From: an uncultured Candidatus Peregrinibacteria bacterium
GTDB lineage: Bacteria > Patescibacteriota > Gracilibacteria > Peribacterales > Peribacteraceae
Direction of reading: 5' to 3'
Length of the DNA: 32,042 bases
Assembly (NCBI GenBank): GCA_903822115.1
Contig: CAIJNU010000060.1
Span: forward strand, 1 to 32,042
Part shown: positions 22,389 through 29,543 of the stretch, piece after piece
Layout of the letters: every line of letters starts with the position of its first letter
How positions within the stretch are numbered: the stretch's first letter is position 1
The notes under the pieces: model-generated
What the model was told of the DNA's origin: nothing
The model's input: only the letters and a program-made list of their open reading frames with translations
Databases searched by the model: none
Program-made: the position numbers and the translations under genes

Positions 22389-22490
22389 GATTGTTATGAG
22401 AATGAGCCATTTCAAGACAGGATGCAGGATGCCACGGCGTAGTCCCGGCGTAACGGAGTGCAGCCGGACGAAGCCGGGCAGAATGATTCA

Positions 22491-22730
22491 ATGTACTTTG
22501 TCTATCTTCTTCAGTCCGCGCGTATTCCCGAGCGAAAGTACGTCGGTATCAGCGATGACCCACTTCGCCGACTTGCAGAGCATAATAAAGGTCACAGCAC
22601 TCATACGAATAGATTCAAGCCATGGAACCTCATGACCTATGTGGCATTCGATAACCTATCAAAAGCACAATCTTTTGAACGCTATCTTAAATCCCATTCC
22701 GGTCGAGCATTTGCAAAAAGACATTTATGA
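22491..22730 (+). CDS. GIY-YIG domain protein (UPF0213-like)
   Basis: A 79-residue single-domain GIY-YIG protein. It opens FVYLLQSA (the GIY position), has YVGISDDPLRRLAEHNKG (the YIG position with the catalytic Arg) and ends in a KAQSFERYLKSHSGRAFAKR stretch carrying the conserved Glu and the usual basic C-terminus. The domain is a nuclease fold; the small stand-alone family is poorly characterised. An in-frame extension begins upstream at 22458 but lies in a GC-rich repeat-like segment, so ATG 22491 is used. No promoter is obvious; read-through from the tRNA gene is plausible. Confidence 0.85.
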   Translation: MYFVYLLQSARIPERKYVGISDDPLRRLAEHNKGHSTHTNRFKPWNLMTYVAFDNLSKAQSFERYLKSHSGRAFAKRHL

Positions 22731-22781
22731 CCTACGGTTTCTTCTCGCGCTCTCTCTTCTTCTTTGCGAAAGAAAAGACTG

Positions 22782-22787
22782 TACACT
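22782..22787 (+). promoter_or_regulatory. -10 box, leaderless promoter of the IMPase-family gene
   Basis: TACACT, 8 nt before ATG 22796. Confidence 0.5.
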
Positions 22788-22795
22788 CCCACCGT

Positions 22796-23629
22796 ATGCT
22801 CGATACGAAATTAGCACTGAGTACGGCGATGGACGCTGCGAAGAAAGCCGGTGATTTCCTCGTTTCCCGATACAACGATATCCATGTTCGCGGAGAAGCG
22901 ATTGCCATTCGAGAAAAAGGATCGGCACTGGATCTCGTCACGGACATAGACCGCGACTCCCAACGCATGATCGTCGAGACCATCCACCAAGTCTTCCCCG
23001 ATCATCGCTTCCTCGGAGAGGAGGGAGAAACAGATGCGATCGGCTCCCCCGCTTCGCCCTACACCTGGATCATCGATCCGCTGGATGGCACGACCTGTTT
23101 CCTCCACGGACGAACGAACTTCGGCACCATCATCGCCCTGCAGGAGAACGACGTGATACAGCTCGGTGTGATCTCTATCCCCCTCAAAAATCAGCTCTTC
23201 CACGGAACACGCGGGGGTGGCGCATTCTGCAACGGTCAACCGCTGAAATTGCGCAATACTCGAGACATGGCCGATGCCATCCTGTGCTCGAATACTATCC
23301 GACGCGCGGAGAAATGCGTCCGTGGTGAGCTGCATGTCTCGATTCCATTCTGTGCGTCGTTGGAAAACTACGGAAGCGCAGTTGAGGAATTCGGAGAAAT
23401 ACTTCTCGGACACAATGATGGCGGCTTCTTCCGCGGCCCCCGCCTGTGGGACATTGCGGCGGGATGCTTCCTGATCGAGGAGCTCGGAGGAAAAGCAAAG
23501 TACACGTTTGAGGAACCGGGGAATCCGAGAGGAGGACTTCTCGTCGCCGCTTCCACAGCCCCTATCTTCGACGAGCTCTCCCACTTCGTCTTCACGACAC
23601 TCGCGAAATCTCCGACGCCTGAGAAATGA
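22796..23629 (+). CDS. Inositol-monophosphatase-family phosphatase
   Basis: A 277-residue Mg-dependent phosphatase of the inositol monophosphatase superfamily. Metal-binding motifs are intact: LGEEG (Glu75-Glu76), IDPLDGTT (Asp94, Asp97) and LWDIAAG in the second half. Family members act on inositol phosphates, histidinol phosphate, fructose bisphosphate or pAp; no feature here fixes the substrate. An alternative start at ATG 22727 overlaps the GIY-YIG stop (ATGA), but its extra residues do not belong to the family fold, and TACACT lies 8 nt before ATG 22796. Confidence 0.9.
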   Translation: MLDTKLALSTAMDAAKKAGDFLVSRYNDIHVRGEAIAIREKGSALDLVTDIDRDSQRMIVETIHQVFPDHRFLGEEGETDAIGSPASPYTWIIDPLDGTTCFLHGRTNFGTIIALQENDVIQLGVISIPLKNQLFHGTRGGGAFCNGQPLKLRNTRDMADAILCSNTIRRAEKCVRGELHVSIPFCASLENYGSAVEEFGEILLGHNDGGFFRGPRLWDIAAGCFLIEELGGKAKYTFEEPGNPRGGLLVAASTAPIFDELSHFVFTTLAKSPTPEK

Positions 23630-23640
23630 TTCTATAGACC

Positions 23641-23810
23641 GATGCGAAACTGATTCGCATCCTCTATACTTCAAATCGTCAAAACGATCTTTTGAAAAAT
23701 ATCACGAAGCGTTGGGTGGCTCCGACGGGACCCAACGCTGAGTGATCACCATTGAGGGAAAGGATGGTCCTTGGAAGGAAAACCGTAGGTTTGCCTTCCA
23801 AGAAATCCTT
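23641..23810 (+). ncRNA. Candidate structured RNA upstream of tRNA-Gly(CCC)
   Basis: Four hairpins fill this interval. H1: GATGCGAA/TTCGCATC, 5-nt loop (23641-23661). H2: TTCAAA/TTTGAA with inner TCGT/ACGA (23670-23696). H3: ATCAC/GTGAT, a tandem GA/GA internal loop, then 10-bp AGCGTTGGGT/ACCCAACGCT (23701-23746). H4: AAGGAT/ATCCTT, TTGGAAGG/CCTTCCAA and AAACC/GGTTT (23760-23810), ending at the base before the tRNA. TATACT at 23665-23670 could be a promoter, but its start point would cut H2. No Rfam family was recognised. It might be a separate RNA, a long tRNA precursor leader or the decayed remains of a gene. Confidence 0.4.
23665..23670 (+). promoter_or_regulatory. Possible -10 box for the structured RNA / tRNA-Gly
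   Basis: TATACT in an intergenic region, about 140 nt upstream of the tRNA. No clear -35. Confidence 0.35.
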
Positions 23811-23884
23811 GCGGGATTAGTACAGTGGTAGTACGCGAGCTTCCCAAGCTTGAGACGCGAGTTCGATTCTCGTATCCCGCTCCA
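23811..23884 (+). tRNA. tRNA-Gly (CCC)
   Basis: Cloverleaf with acceptor GCGGGAT/ATCCCGC, anticodon stem CGAGC/GCTTG around TTCCCAA (anticodon CCC), T stem GCGAG/CTCGT and an encoded CCA end. Confidence 0.95.
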
Positions 23885-23967
23885 TCGTTTTCTTCACAAA
23901 CGCTGTCGCTGCATACATGGCAATTTACCCCTGCAAAGAATTGCTATTTTGCCATAGGGCGAGGAGC

Positions 23968-25227
23968 ATGTCCTCTCCTATGCACACCTCAACCACTATC
24001 ACCGGCAGAAGGAAAATCATTCTCATCCTCGCTCCCGCCATCACTCTCTTGGCGCTCTCCTTCGTCGTCCTCAATCACGCCATCGCACAGTACTCAAGCA
24101 CCGCCATCATCTCGTTGTCGTCGAATGAAAACCCCTCCCACTTCGGCGATTTCGTCACCTTCACGGCTACGGTCCAAACGCAGTATGTGAGCGGAATCAT
24201 CACCTTCTACGATAATTCCGTCGCACTGGGGAGCACGCAAGTGCAGCAAGGCGGCACGGCGACATTCTCGACGTCGCATCTCTCCGTCGGAGGCCATCCC
24301 ATCACGGCGGTATTCTATGGAACGGGGAACGTGGGATCCGGAACGTCCTCGACGTTGTATCAAACGGTGGATTCCTGCAATACGACGTTCGGTTGCAACA
24401 CCTACTCCCCGTACAACAACAGCACGGCGCAGATCCTCCTTAACGTGAACAAGACGCAAGCGGCCTTCGGGGAGAATGTCGCCTTCTCCGCGTACGTCAG
24501 CGGCAATCAACTATTGGGAACGGTGACATTCTATGATGGAAATACCATCCTCGCCTCGAAGAGCGTGCTATCTGACGGCTCCGCGGGATACTCGACCTCC
24601 CAGCTCTCTCCCGGCATGCACACAATCACGGCCGTTTTCAGCGGCAACACGCAAACTCCGCGGCTCTTCTCCCCGCCGGTCTCCCTGCAAATCCTGCCGC
24701 AGAATGTTCCGTACAACTACAACTTCAATACGTACTATCCGTACCAAAACAACGTCTACCCCTCCAACGGTTCTCAGCCGAGTGCATTCACCTTCTCCCT
24801 CGCGTCGAGCTTGAATCCTTCCACTGTCGGCAACTCCGTCATCCTTCGAACGAACGTGGGCATGCAGTATGCGGGAGCAGTGGTGACCCTCTTCGATAAC
24901 GGCGCTCTTCTCGCAAGCATGAATGTCGGATCGGATGGCACCGCGACTTTCTCCACTTCTCAACTTCCCGCAGGAACCCACACGATTACAGCCACGCTCG
25001 GAAATCTCGGCAGTAACGTGACAGGTTCGTCCTCACCGCTCACTCAGCAGGTCTACCGGTATTCCTACAGAGGAGGGAATGTGTCCCAAAACTCCGCGAA
25101 CCCCTCGTACTATCCTCCCGTCCCATACACGAATCCGTCTCCCATTCTCACCCCTGTGACGGGCGCGGAAGAGAAGTTCTTTGCACCGCTCGAGGACACG
25201 CAGAATTTCCTGCGTCCAATCAACTAG
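23968..25227 (+). CDS. Secreted protein with three Ig-like repeats
   Basis: A 419-residue exported protein. The signal peptide has a basic start (TGRRK), a hydrophobic core and a probable cleavage after AIA. Three bacterial Ig-like repeats of about 95 residues follow; each carries an ITFYD/VTFYD/VTLFD strand, a GTATFSTS- or GSAGYSTS-like strand and a HTITA-type strand. A Tyr/Pro/Asn-rich segment (TPVTGAEE, resembling but not matching a sortase motif) ends the protein, with no following membrane helix, so the attachment mode is unknown. Start: ATG 23968 (GAGGAGC precedes it) or ATG 23980; the frame opens from 23917. Its repeats are the same type as in the truncated gene at 3987-4643. Confidence 0.8.
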   Translation: MSSPMHTSTTITGRRKIILILAPAITLLALSFVVLNHAIAQYSSTAIISLSSNENPSHFGDFVTFTATVQTQYVSGIITFYDNSVALGSTQVQQGGTATFSTSHLSVGGHPITAVFYGTGNVGSGTSSTLYQTVDSCNTTFGCNTYSPYNNSTAQILLNVNKTQAAFGENVAFSAYVSGNQLLGTVTFYDGNTILASKSVLSDGSAGYSTSQLSPGMHTITAVFSGNTQTPRLFSPPVSLQILPQNVPYNYNFNTYYPYQNNVYPSNGSQPSAFTFSLASSLNPSTVGNSVILRTNVGMQYAGAVVTLFDNGALLASMNVGSDGTATFSTSQLPAGTHTITATLGNLGSNVTGSSSPLTQQVYRYSYRGGNVSQNSANPSYYPPVPYTNPSPILTPVTGAEEKFFAPLEDTQNFLRPIN

Positions 25228-25267
25228 AGAATCCCTCCCCTCTCGTTGCTATTCCCTCCGAGGAGGA

Positions 25268-25273
25268 TACCAT
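25268..25273 (+). promoter_or_regulatory. -10 box, leaderless promoter of the slipin gene
   Basis: TACCAT, 7 nt before ATG 25281. It sits in the loop of a short inverted repeat GAGGAT/ATCCTC (25263-25280); AGGAGG at 25261 is 14 nt from the ATG, too far for a normal ribosome-binding site. Confidence 0.4.
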
Positions 25274-25280
25274 CATCCTC

Positions 25281-26048
25281 ATGAACACCATCCTGCTGTA
25301 CCTGCTTGGCATCGTCGTCATTCTCCTCCTCGGAGGCATCAAGGTCATCAATGAGTATCAGCGCGCCGTTATCTTCCGTTTGGGTCGTCTCGTGGGGGCG
25401 CGCGGGCCGGGCCTCATCTACGTCTTACCGATTTTTGAGCGCATGGTGCGGGTTGAGCTGCGCACGATCACGATGAACATCCCCTCGCAGAAGATCATCA
25501 CGAAGGACAATGTCAGTATCGATATCGCCGCCGTCGCGTACTACCACGTCGTCGATGCCCAGAAGTCCGTGGTGGCAATTGAGAACGTCCATGACGCCGT
25601 GAATCAGATCAGCCAAACCACGGTCCGAAACGTCGTGGGTCAGTTCATGCTCGATCAGTTCCTGTCGCAAACGGTCGACATCAACGAGAAGATCAAGAAC
25701 GTGATCGATGTCCATACGGAGCCGTGGGGCATTCAGGTGACTGCCGTGGAGATCAAGGATGTCATCCTGCCGGACAACATGCAGCGGGCGATGGCGAAGG
25801 AAGCAGAAGCCGAGCGCGAGCGCCGAGCGAAGATCGTTGCGGCGGAGGGTGAGTTCCAGGCGTCGGAAAAACTCGGGCAGGCCGCCGACATCATCGCGAA
25901 TCATCCCGTCGCGCTGCAGCTGCGCACGCTCCAGACCATGGCGGAGATCGCCACGGAGAAGAACTCCACGATCATCTTCCCGGCGCAGTTCATGACGACC
26001 GTCAAAGAAGCGCTCGAGACACTGCAGCAGGATTCGAAGAATCGGTAG
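25281..26048 (+). CDS. Slipin (SPFH/band-7 membrane protein)
   Basis: A 255-residue stomatin-like protein of the prokaryotic slipin type. One N-terminal membrane helix (LLYLLGIVVILLLGGI) is followed by the SPFH domain, with EYQRAVIFRLGRL, GPGLIYVLPIFERM and ITKDNVSIDIAAVAYYHV as diagnostic stretches. An Ala/Glu-rich helix (AMAKEAEAERERRAKIVAAEGEFQAS) precedes the C-terminus. Slipins form oligomeric membrane scaffolds. Bacterial slipins often pair with a NfeD-type protein, but none is present next to this gene. Confidence 0.95.
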   Translation: MNTILLYLLGIVVILLLGGIKVINEYQRAVIFRLGRLVGARGPGLIYVLPIFERMVRVELRTITMNIPSQKIITKDNVSIDIAAVAYYHVVDAQKSVVAIENVHDAVNQISQTTVRNVVGQFMLDQFLSQTVDINEKIKNVIDVHTEPWGIQVTAVEIKDVILPDNMQRAMAKEAEAERERRAKIVAAEGEFQASEKLGQAADIIANHPVALQLRTLQTMAEIATEKNSTIIFPAQFMTTVKEALETLQQDSKNR

Positions 26049-26088
26049 TCACCAGATAATTATGAGATGGATGAGCAGATACTCATAT

Positions 26089-26117
26089 TTGACATAGTAT
26101 GTAATTTTGTTCATAAT
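26089..26117 (+). promoter_or_regulatory. Near-consensus leaderless promoter
   Basis: Perfect -35 TTGACA (26089-26094), 17-nt spacer, -10 CATAAT (26112-26117), then 6 nt to ATG 26124. This is the clearest full promoter in the window. Confidence 0.8.
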
Positions 26118-26123
26118 CTTATT

Positions 26124-26723
26124 ATGAAGATGGATAAACTCTCAACCCACAGTGCTGCGAATTTCTCGTCAGATCGACTCATCGCCATCAGAATGGTAAA
26201 GGAAATTGCAAATTTGATTCTTGGAAAGCGTCAGAAGTTGAGAGCTACTATCCTTGCCCTTCGGGAAGGGAAAAACACAATGAAAAATATCGGAGAACTG
26301 GTAATCGAGGATTTGCGAGAATTGGGAGCATTAACGAGTGACGTTCGCAGAGCAGTTGTGGGTCTCATTTGCAGAGCGTCACTTTCGCCCGATGGAGAAC
26401 GAGAAATAAAGAGAGACATCAGGCAGGATCTCTGCAGGAAAAAGAACAATCTCACCGATGAGGGCAGAAAGAATGCATGGAAAGCCACACAGAATTATCC
26501 CTGGACTCCAGATATCGATGCGAAACTTCTGGAGCTCTCCACGTCTATCCTCCACACGAAACAGCCCTATACCGGCACTCCCAATTGGCAGGGAATTGCC
26601 AGAGAAATGATGAGGTTGTATGAAATCAACTTTACGGGTTCTCAATGGAGGTGTCGTGCACGTGCAATTAACACCAGAGAAGACAAAAGGAGGAAGAGGA
26701 GAGAGGCAAAAGCTTCGATTTAA
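26124..26723 (+). CDS. Myb/SANT-like domain protein
   Basis: A 199-residue basic, probably DNA-binding protein. The C-terminal part resembles a Myb/SANT repeat: PWTPDIDAKLLELS opens like the Myb WTxEED helix, NWQGIAREM matches the second Trp helix, and FTGSQWRCRARAIN matches the recognition helix with its usual R-x-x-QC/W-x-R pattern. An Arg/Lys-rich tail follows. The N-terminal half is helical and charged without a recognised domain. The start is moved from 26067 to ATG 26124 because a full promoter ends 6 nt before it. The gene is more AT-rich than its neighbours, which suggests transfer. Confidence 0.6.
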   Translation: MKMDKLSTHSAANFSSDRLIAIRMVKEIANLILGKRQKLRATILALREGKNTMKNIGELVIEDLRELGALTSDVRRAVVGLICRASLSPDGEREIKRDIRQDLCRKKNNLTDEGRKNAWKATQNYPWTPDIDAKLLELSTSILHTKQPYTGTPNWQGIAREMMRLYEINFTGSQWRCRARAINTREDKRRKRREAKASI

Positions 26724-26784
26724 GTTTGAGGGAAAATCACCAATGAAAAAACAACACGGATGCATCTCTCATCAGTCTTAAACA

Positions 26785-27603
26785 TCACGCCCATAGAAAC
26801 TTCTGCGCCAAAGTTGCGTTGTGACGCGGCTGTTCGATGGGGCTCAGATGCCCAACCCCCCGAATGACGACGAGGCAGCTGCGGGGCATCGTCTTGTGAA
26901 GCGTTTCGAGAGCCGAGAGCGGCACGAGATCGTCGAGATCCCCGGCGATGATGGTCGTCGGGACGGAAATGGACGCGGCCGCCTTGAGCATATTGGATCG
27001 AAAGAAGCTCAGGAACCCCTCGATCACGACGTCCGCGTTGAAGTCGCGCAGCTCCGCGCGCCCGTCCTTCATGAGCTTCTTGCGCTGACGCCCATGCACG
27101 CGCTTGAGGAAGTACCAGCGGAAGAGATCGTTGAGAAGCGTGCTTGCGAGCCAGAACTTCTGTATCCGGCGCGGGAGCAGTGCGGCGATGCGATAGTAGA
27201 GAATGGCCAGACTCGTCACGATCCCCTTCCCGGGCAGCGCCGGAGAAACCAGCACGATCCTCTCCACGTTGCGCTTCGTGCGGGAAGCGAAGAGCAGACA
27301 CAGGCTCCCGCCGAAGGAGTGTCCCCAGAGGGAGAAAGTCTTGAGGTGCAATTTGTCACAGAACACCTCGAGCATCGTGGAGTAATTCTTGAGCGTGTGT
27401 GATAGGGACATGGGCGTGGACTCGCCGTATCCCGGAAGATCGATGAGGAGGATGCGAAAGCCCTGAAGCTCGCGGGAAATCGGAAGAAGCGCGCGATGAT
27501 TCCCCCGAAATCCATGGACCATTATCAGCACGGGGCCGTGCTTGGAACCACACTCGAAGTACGCGATGCGGCTGCCGAGAATATTGATATTCCGCTTGAT
27601 CAT
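26785..27603 (-). CDS. Alpha/beta hydrolase
   Basis: A 272-residue alpha/beta-fold hydrolase. It has the oxyanion motif VHGFRGNHRAL, the nucleophile elbow GHSFGG (Ser near 95), acid residues in AGDLDDLVP and the histidine in GVGHLSPIEQP. A long basic cap (about 145-190, RRIQKFWLAS... KRVHGRQRKKLMKD) separates the core halves and may bind a lipid or anionic substrate. It has its own promoter, transcribes away from the orphan gene beyond it, and faces the Myb/SANT-like gene tail to tail with about 60 nt between. Confidence 0.9.
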   Translation of the reverse strand: MIKRNINILGSRIAYFECGSKHGPVLIMVHGFRGNHRALLPISRELQGFRILLIDLPGYGESTPMSLSHTLKNYSTMLEVFCDKLHLKTFSLWGHSFGGSLCLLFASRTKRNVERIVLVSPALPGKGIVTSLAILYYRIAALLPRRIQKFWLASTLLNDLFRWYFLKRVHGRQRKKLMKDGRAELRDFNADVVIEGFLSFFRSNMLKAAASISVPTTIIAGDLDDLVPLSALETLHKTMPRSCLVVIRGVGHLSPIEQPRHNATLAQKFLWA

Positions 27604-27624
27604 TGATGTGTATTGGTTGATTTG

Positions 27625-27653
27625 ATTGTAGCAAAAATTGCGAAGATTTACAA
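27625..27653 (-). promoter_or_regulatory. Promoter of the second alpha/beta hydrolase
   Basis: Minus strand TTGTAA (27653-27648), 17-nt spacer, TACAAT (27630-27625); 21 nt to ATG 27603, so a leader of about 15 nt. Confidence 0.6.
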
Positions 27654-27672
27654 TAACTTGCTGCCGATTCGA

Positions 27673-28056
27673 TTACATCGTAAGCACGACTTCTAATAGA
27701 TCGCGAACTGTGTATCGCTCGTTATTTAGAGTGTGATCGACCGTCCACATCGCTCTCTCAGAGAGAGTCGAAGCCGTACGTACGGCCTGATAATGACCGT
27801 CGGATTTTTTCTCGCTTCCATCCTCCTGATTCCACGTCGGTCCAAGTCCTGCAAACGCCTGTTGCCACTCTTCCGGCTCTGAAATTGTCGCAACTGGACC
27901 GGAATTCCATGTCGTCCCATCCTTCTTCTTCACCTGCATCACAAGGAACCCCTCGCTCGCGAGGACAAAATGATCGTTCCCATCTGAGCGATTGCACCAG
28001 ACCTCGATTCCATCTGCTGCTTTGGGCATGAGAAATTTGGGAAAGTAGTGGCACAT
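27673..28056 (-). CDS. Hypothetical protein
   Basis: A protein of up to 127 residues with no recognised family, signal peptide or membrane helix. It is rich in Trp, Asp and Glu (EVWCNRSDGNDHF, TTWNSGPVATIS, WTVDHTLNNERYTVRDLL) and looks like a small globular cytosolic domain. ATG 28029 is an alternative start, with TACTTT 12 nt upstream. It lies between two independently transcribed genes and is somewhat AT-richer than the envelope genes. Confidence 0.55.
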   Translation of the reverse strand: MCHYFPKFLMPKAADGIEVWCNRSDGNDHFVLASEGFLVMQVKKKDGTTWNSGPVATISEPEEWQQAFAGLGPTWNQEDGSEKKSDGHYQAVRTASTLSERAMWTVDHTLNNERYTVRDLLEVVLTM

Positions 28057-28124
28057 CTTTCACCCGCGCGCCACCGCTGTCAAATCACGACCGTGCTTCT
28101 CCCGCGCAATGCATGAATGCGCAA

Positions 28125-28153
28125 TTGGACGTTGGAAACGCCTTCTCTACAAT
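28125..28153 (+). promoter_or_regulatory. Promoter of the GT-C-like gene
   Basis: TTGGAC (28125-28130), 17-nt spacer, TACAAT (28148-28153), then 8 nt to ATG 28162. Confidence 0.6.
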
Positions 28154-28161
28154 GATCGGCA

Positions 28162-29541
28162 ATGTCACAGCAAGCAGCGTCATTCCAAGCGGCGAATAAC
28201 GATCGAAACTTTTCGCGGAAGCTGGAATACGCTCTGCTACTGACGTTCCTGTTCTCGCGTCTCTGGCTCTTCGTCGCACGATGGGGTGATGGAGTCGGCT
28301 GGGACGTCGGTGCGCACCTGCAAATGTTGTACACATGGCCGTGGAGTCCCGGCGCATGGAGCATCCAAACACAGTTTTACGCCTATCATCCGCCGCTGGC
28401 CTTCCTCCTACCGCGCCTGCTACTCGTCATGGGCATGAGCTCCATTACGAGCGTGCAAGTAATTTCAGCGTTGGCATCCATCATCGGCTTTCTCTTCCTC
28501 AGGCAATCACTCAAGTTCCTCCACGTGCTGCACACGTGGCACGGCCTCCTCTTCCTCTACATCACGTCCTCGTTGCCAATACAGATCTATTTGGCACGGA
28601 GCATCAATATGGACGTCCTCGTGTACGCGGAGGCGTGCGCCGTCCTCTCCTTCTCGCTGCGCGTGTTCTTCGCCGATACATTTCCGTCGCAGCATCCTCA
28701 TGCCGTCTTGGATATCGCACTTCTCATTCTCTGCCTCGTCCTCGGACTCTTCACGAAGTACTCCGGCCTCCTCCTACTTGGCATCCCCTTCCTGCTGGCC
28801 TTCTTCTCGCCCACCTCGCCCTCACCATCCGCATCCCGAAGCTTAATGCGACGTCTGTGTCTCGCTTGCTGCATCGGTGCTATCGCCGCGGGGTTGGCAT
28901 TCCCCTACTACTTCGAACGCTACGAGAAGCAGGAGGGACGATTCCTGCCAGTGAATATCGAACTCGCGAAATTCGGAAGAGTCACGACGGCAATGGAGAG
29001 ACTTCGACGCGATCAACATCGCATCGCATTCGTCAAATCACTCCTCTGGGGAACATCGAAGGGGACGCAGCCCATGCAGGATCGGGATCAACAAGTGCTG
29101 CGCATGCTCAATACGTGGAAAGACGTATGGAGCGCAAACGTAAAAAACATCCTTCAGTCTCCCCTCTCCCTAGCATTGAGCGTCATCTATGCGAATCTCT
29201 CACTGGTATTTCTCACAATCGGATGCATATATGCCGTTGTCCGATCCTCCCTGCGAACGGCGTGGGATCGTTTCGGCTGTGTACTCGTCACATTCGCACT
29301 CGTGGAAATCGCCGCACTGATCTTCTACACCTACGAATATCCGCATCCGATCGGGGTGGAAAATAAGGCGATCTACATCGCTCCCGCACTCCTCGGATTC
29401 GGTTACCTCATCACGCTGACAAGTCGCATGGCTGGCACGATCCAAATACCGAAGTCGCTCGTGAGCAAAATTTTCATCGGCATTGGCATCATCTCGGTGA
29501 GCTGTTTCATGATATTCAACACCGTGCTGCCCGTTTATTGA
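28162..29541 (+). CDS. GT-C-fold membrane glycosyltransferase-like protein
   Basis: A 459-residue multi-pass membrane protein with about ten hydrophobic helices. Its layout resembles GT39/PMT-type (GT-C) transferases: an acidic first external loop (GDGVGWDVGAHLQML) after helix one, then a YHPPLAFLLPRLL stretch, where such enzymes place substrate-binding residues. The family transfers sugars from polyprenyl-phosphate donors to lipids or proteins outside the membrane. Sequence alone does not tell the donor or acceptor. A sulfotransferase and an ASST-like gene converge on its end, with 2 nt between stops, which suggests a shared role in decorating surface glycans (inference). Confidence 0.75.
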   Translation: MSQQAASFQAANNDRNFSRKLEYALLLTFLFSRLWLFVARWGDGVGWDVGAHLQMLYTWPWSPGAWSIQTQFYAYHPPLAFLLPRLLLVMGMSSITSVQVISALASIIGFLFLRQSLKFLHVLHTWHGLLFLYITSSLPIQIYLARSINMDVLVYAEACAVLSFSLRVFFADTFPSQHPHAVLDIALLILCLVLGLFTKYSGLLLLGIPFLLAFFSPTSPSPSASRSLMRRLCLACCIGAIAAGLAFPYYFERYEKQEGRFLPVNIELAKFGRVTTAMERLRRDQHRIAFVKSLLWGTSKGTQPMQDRDQQVLRMLNTWKDVWSANVKNILQSPLSLALSVIYANLSLVFLTIGCIYAVVRSSLRTAWDRFGCVLVTFALVEIAALIFYTYEYPHPIGVENKAIYIAPALLGFGYLITLTSRMAGTIQIPKSLVSKIFIGIGIISVSCFMIFNTVLPVY

Positions 29542-29543
29542 TC

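Noticed and set aside
22811..23674. 287-codon minus-strand frame
   Set aside because: Antisense to the inositol-monophosphatase-family gene, whose metal-binding motifs are intact.
23760..23810. SRP RNA, because of GGAAGG near a hairpin loop
   Set aside because: The conserved SRP helix 8 pattern (GGTCAGG with GGAAGGAAGCAGCC) is not present; only the purine run is alike.
25132..25227. LPxTG-type sortase signal in the Ig-repeat protein
   Set aside because: TPVTG deviates from LPxTG and no hydrophobic helix or basic tail follows.
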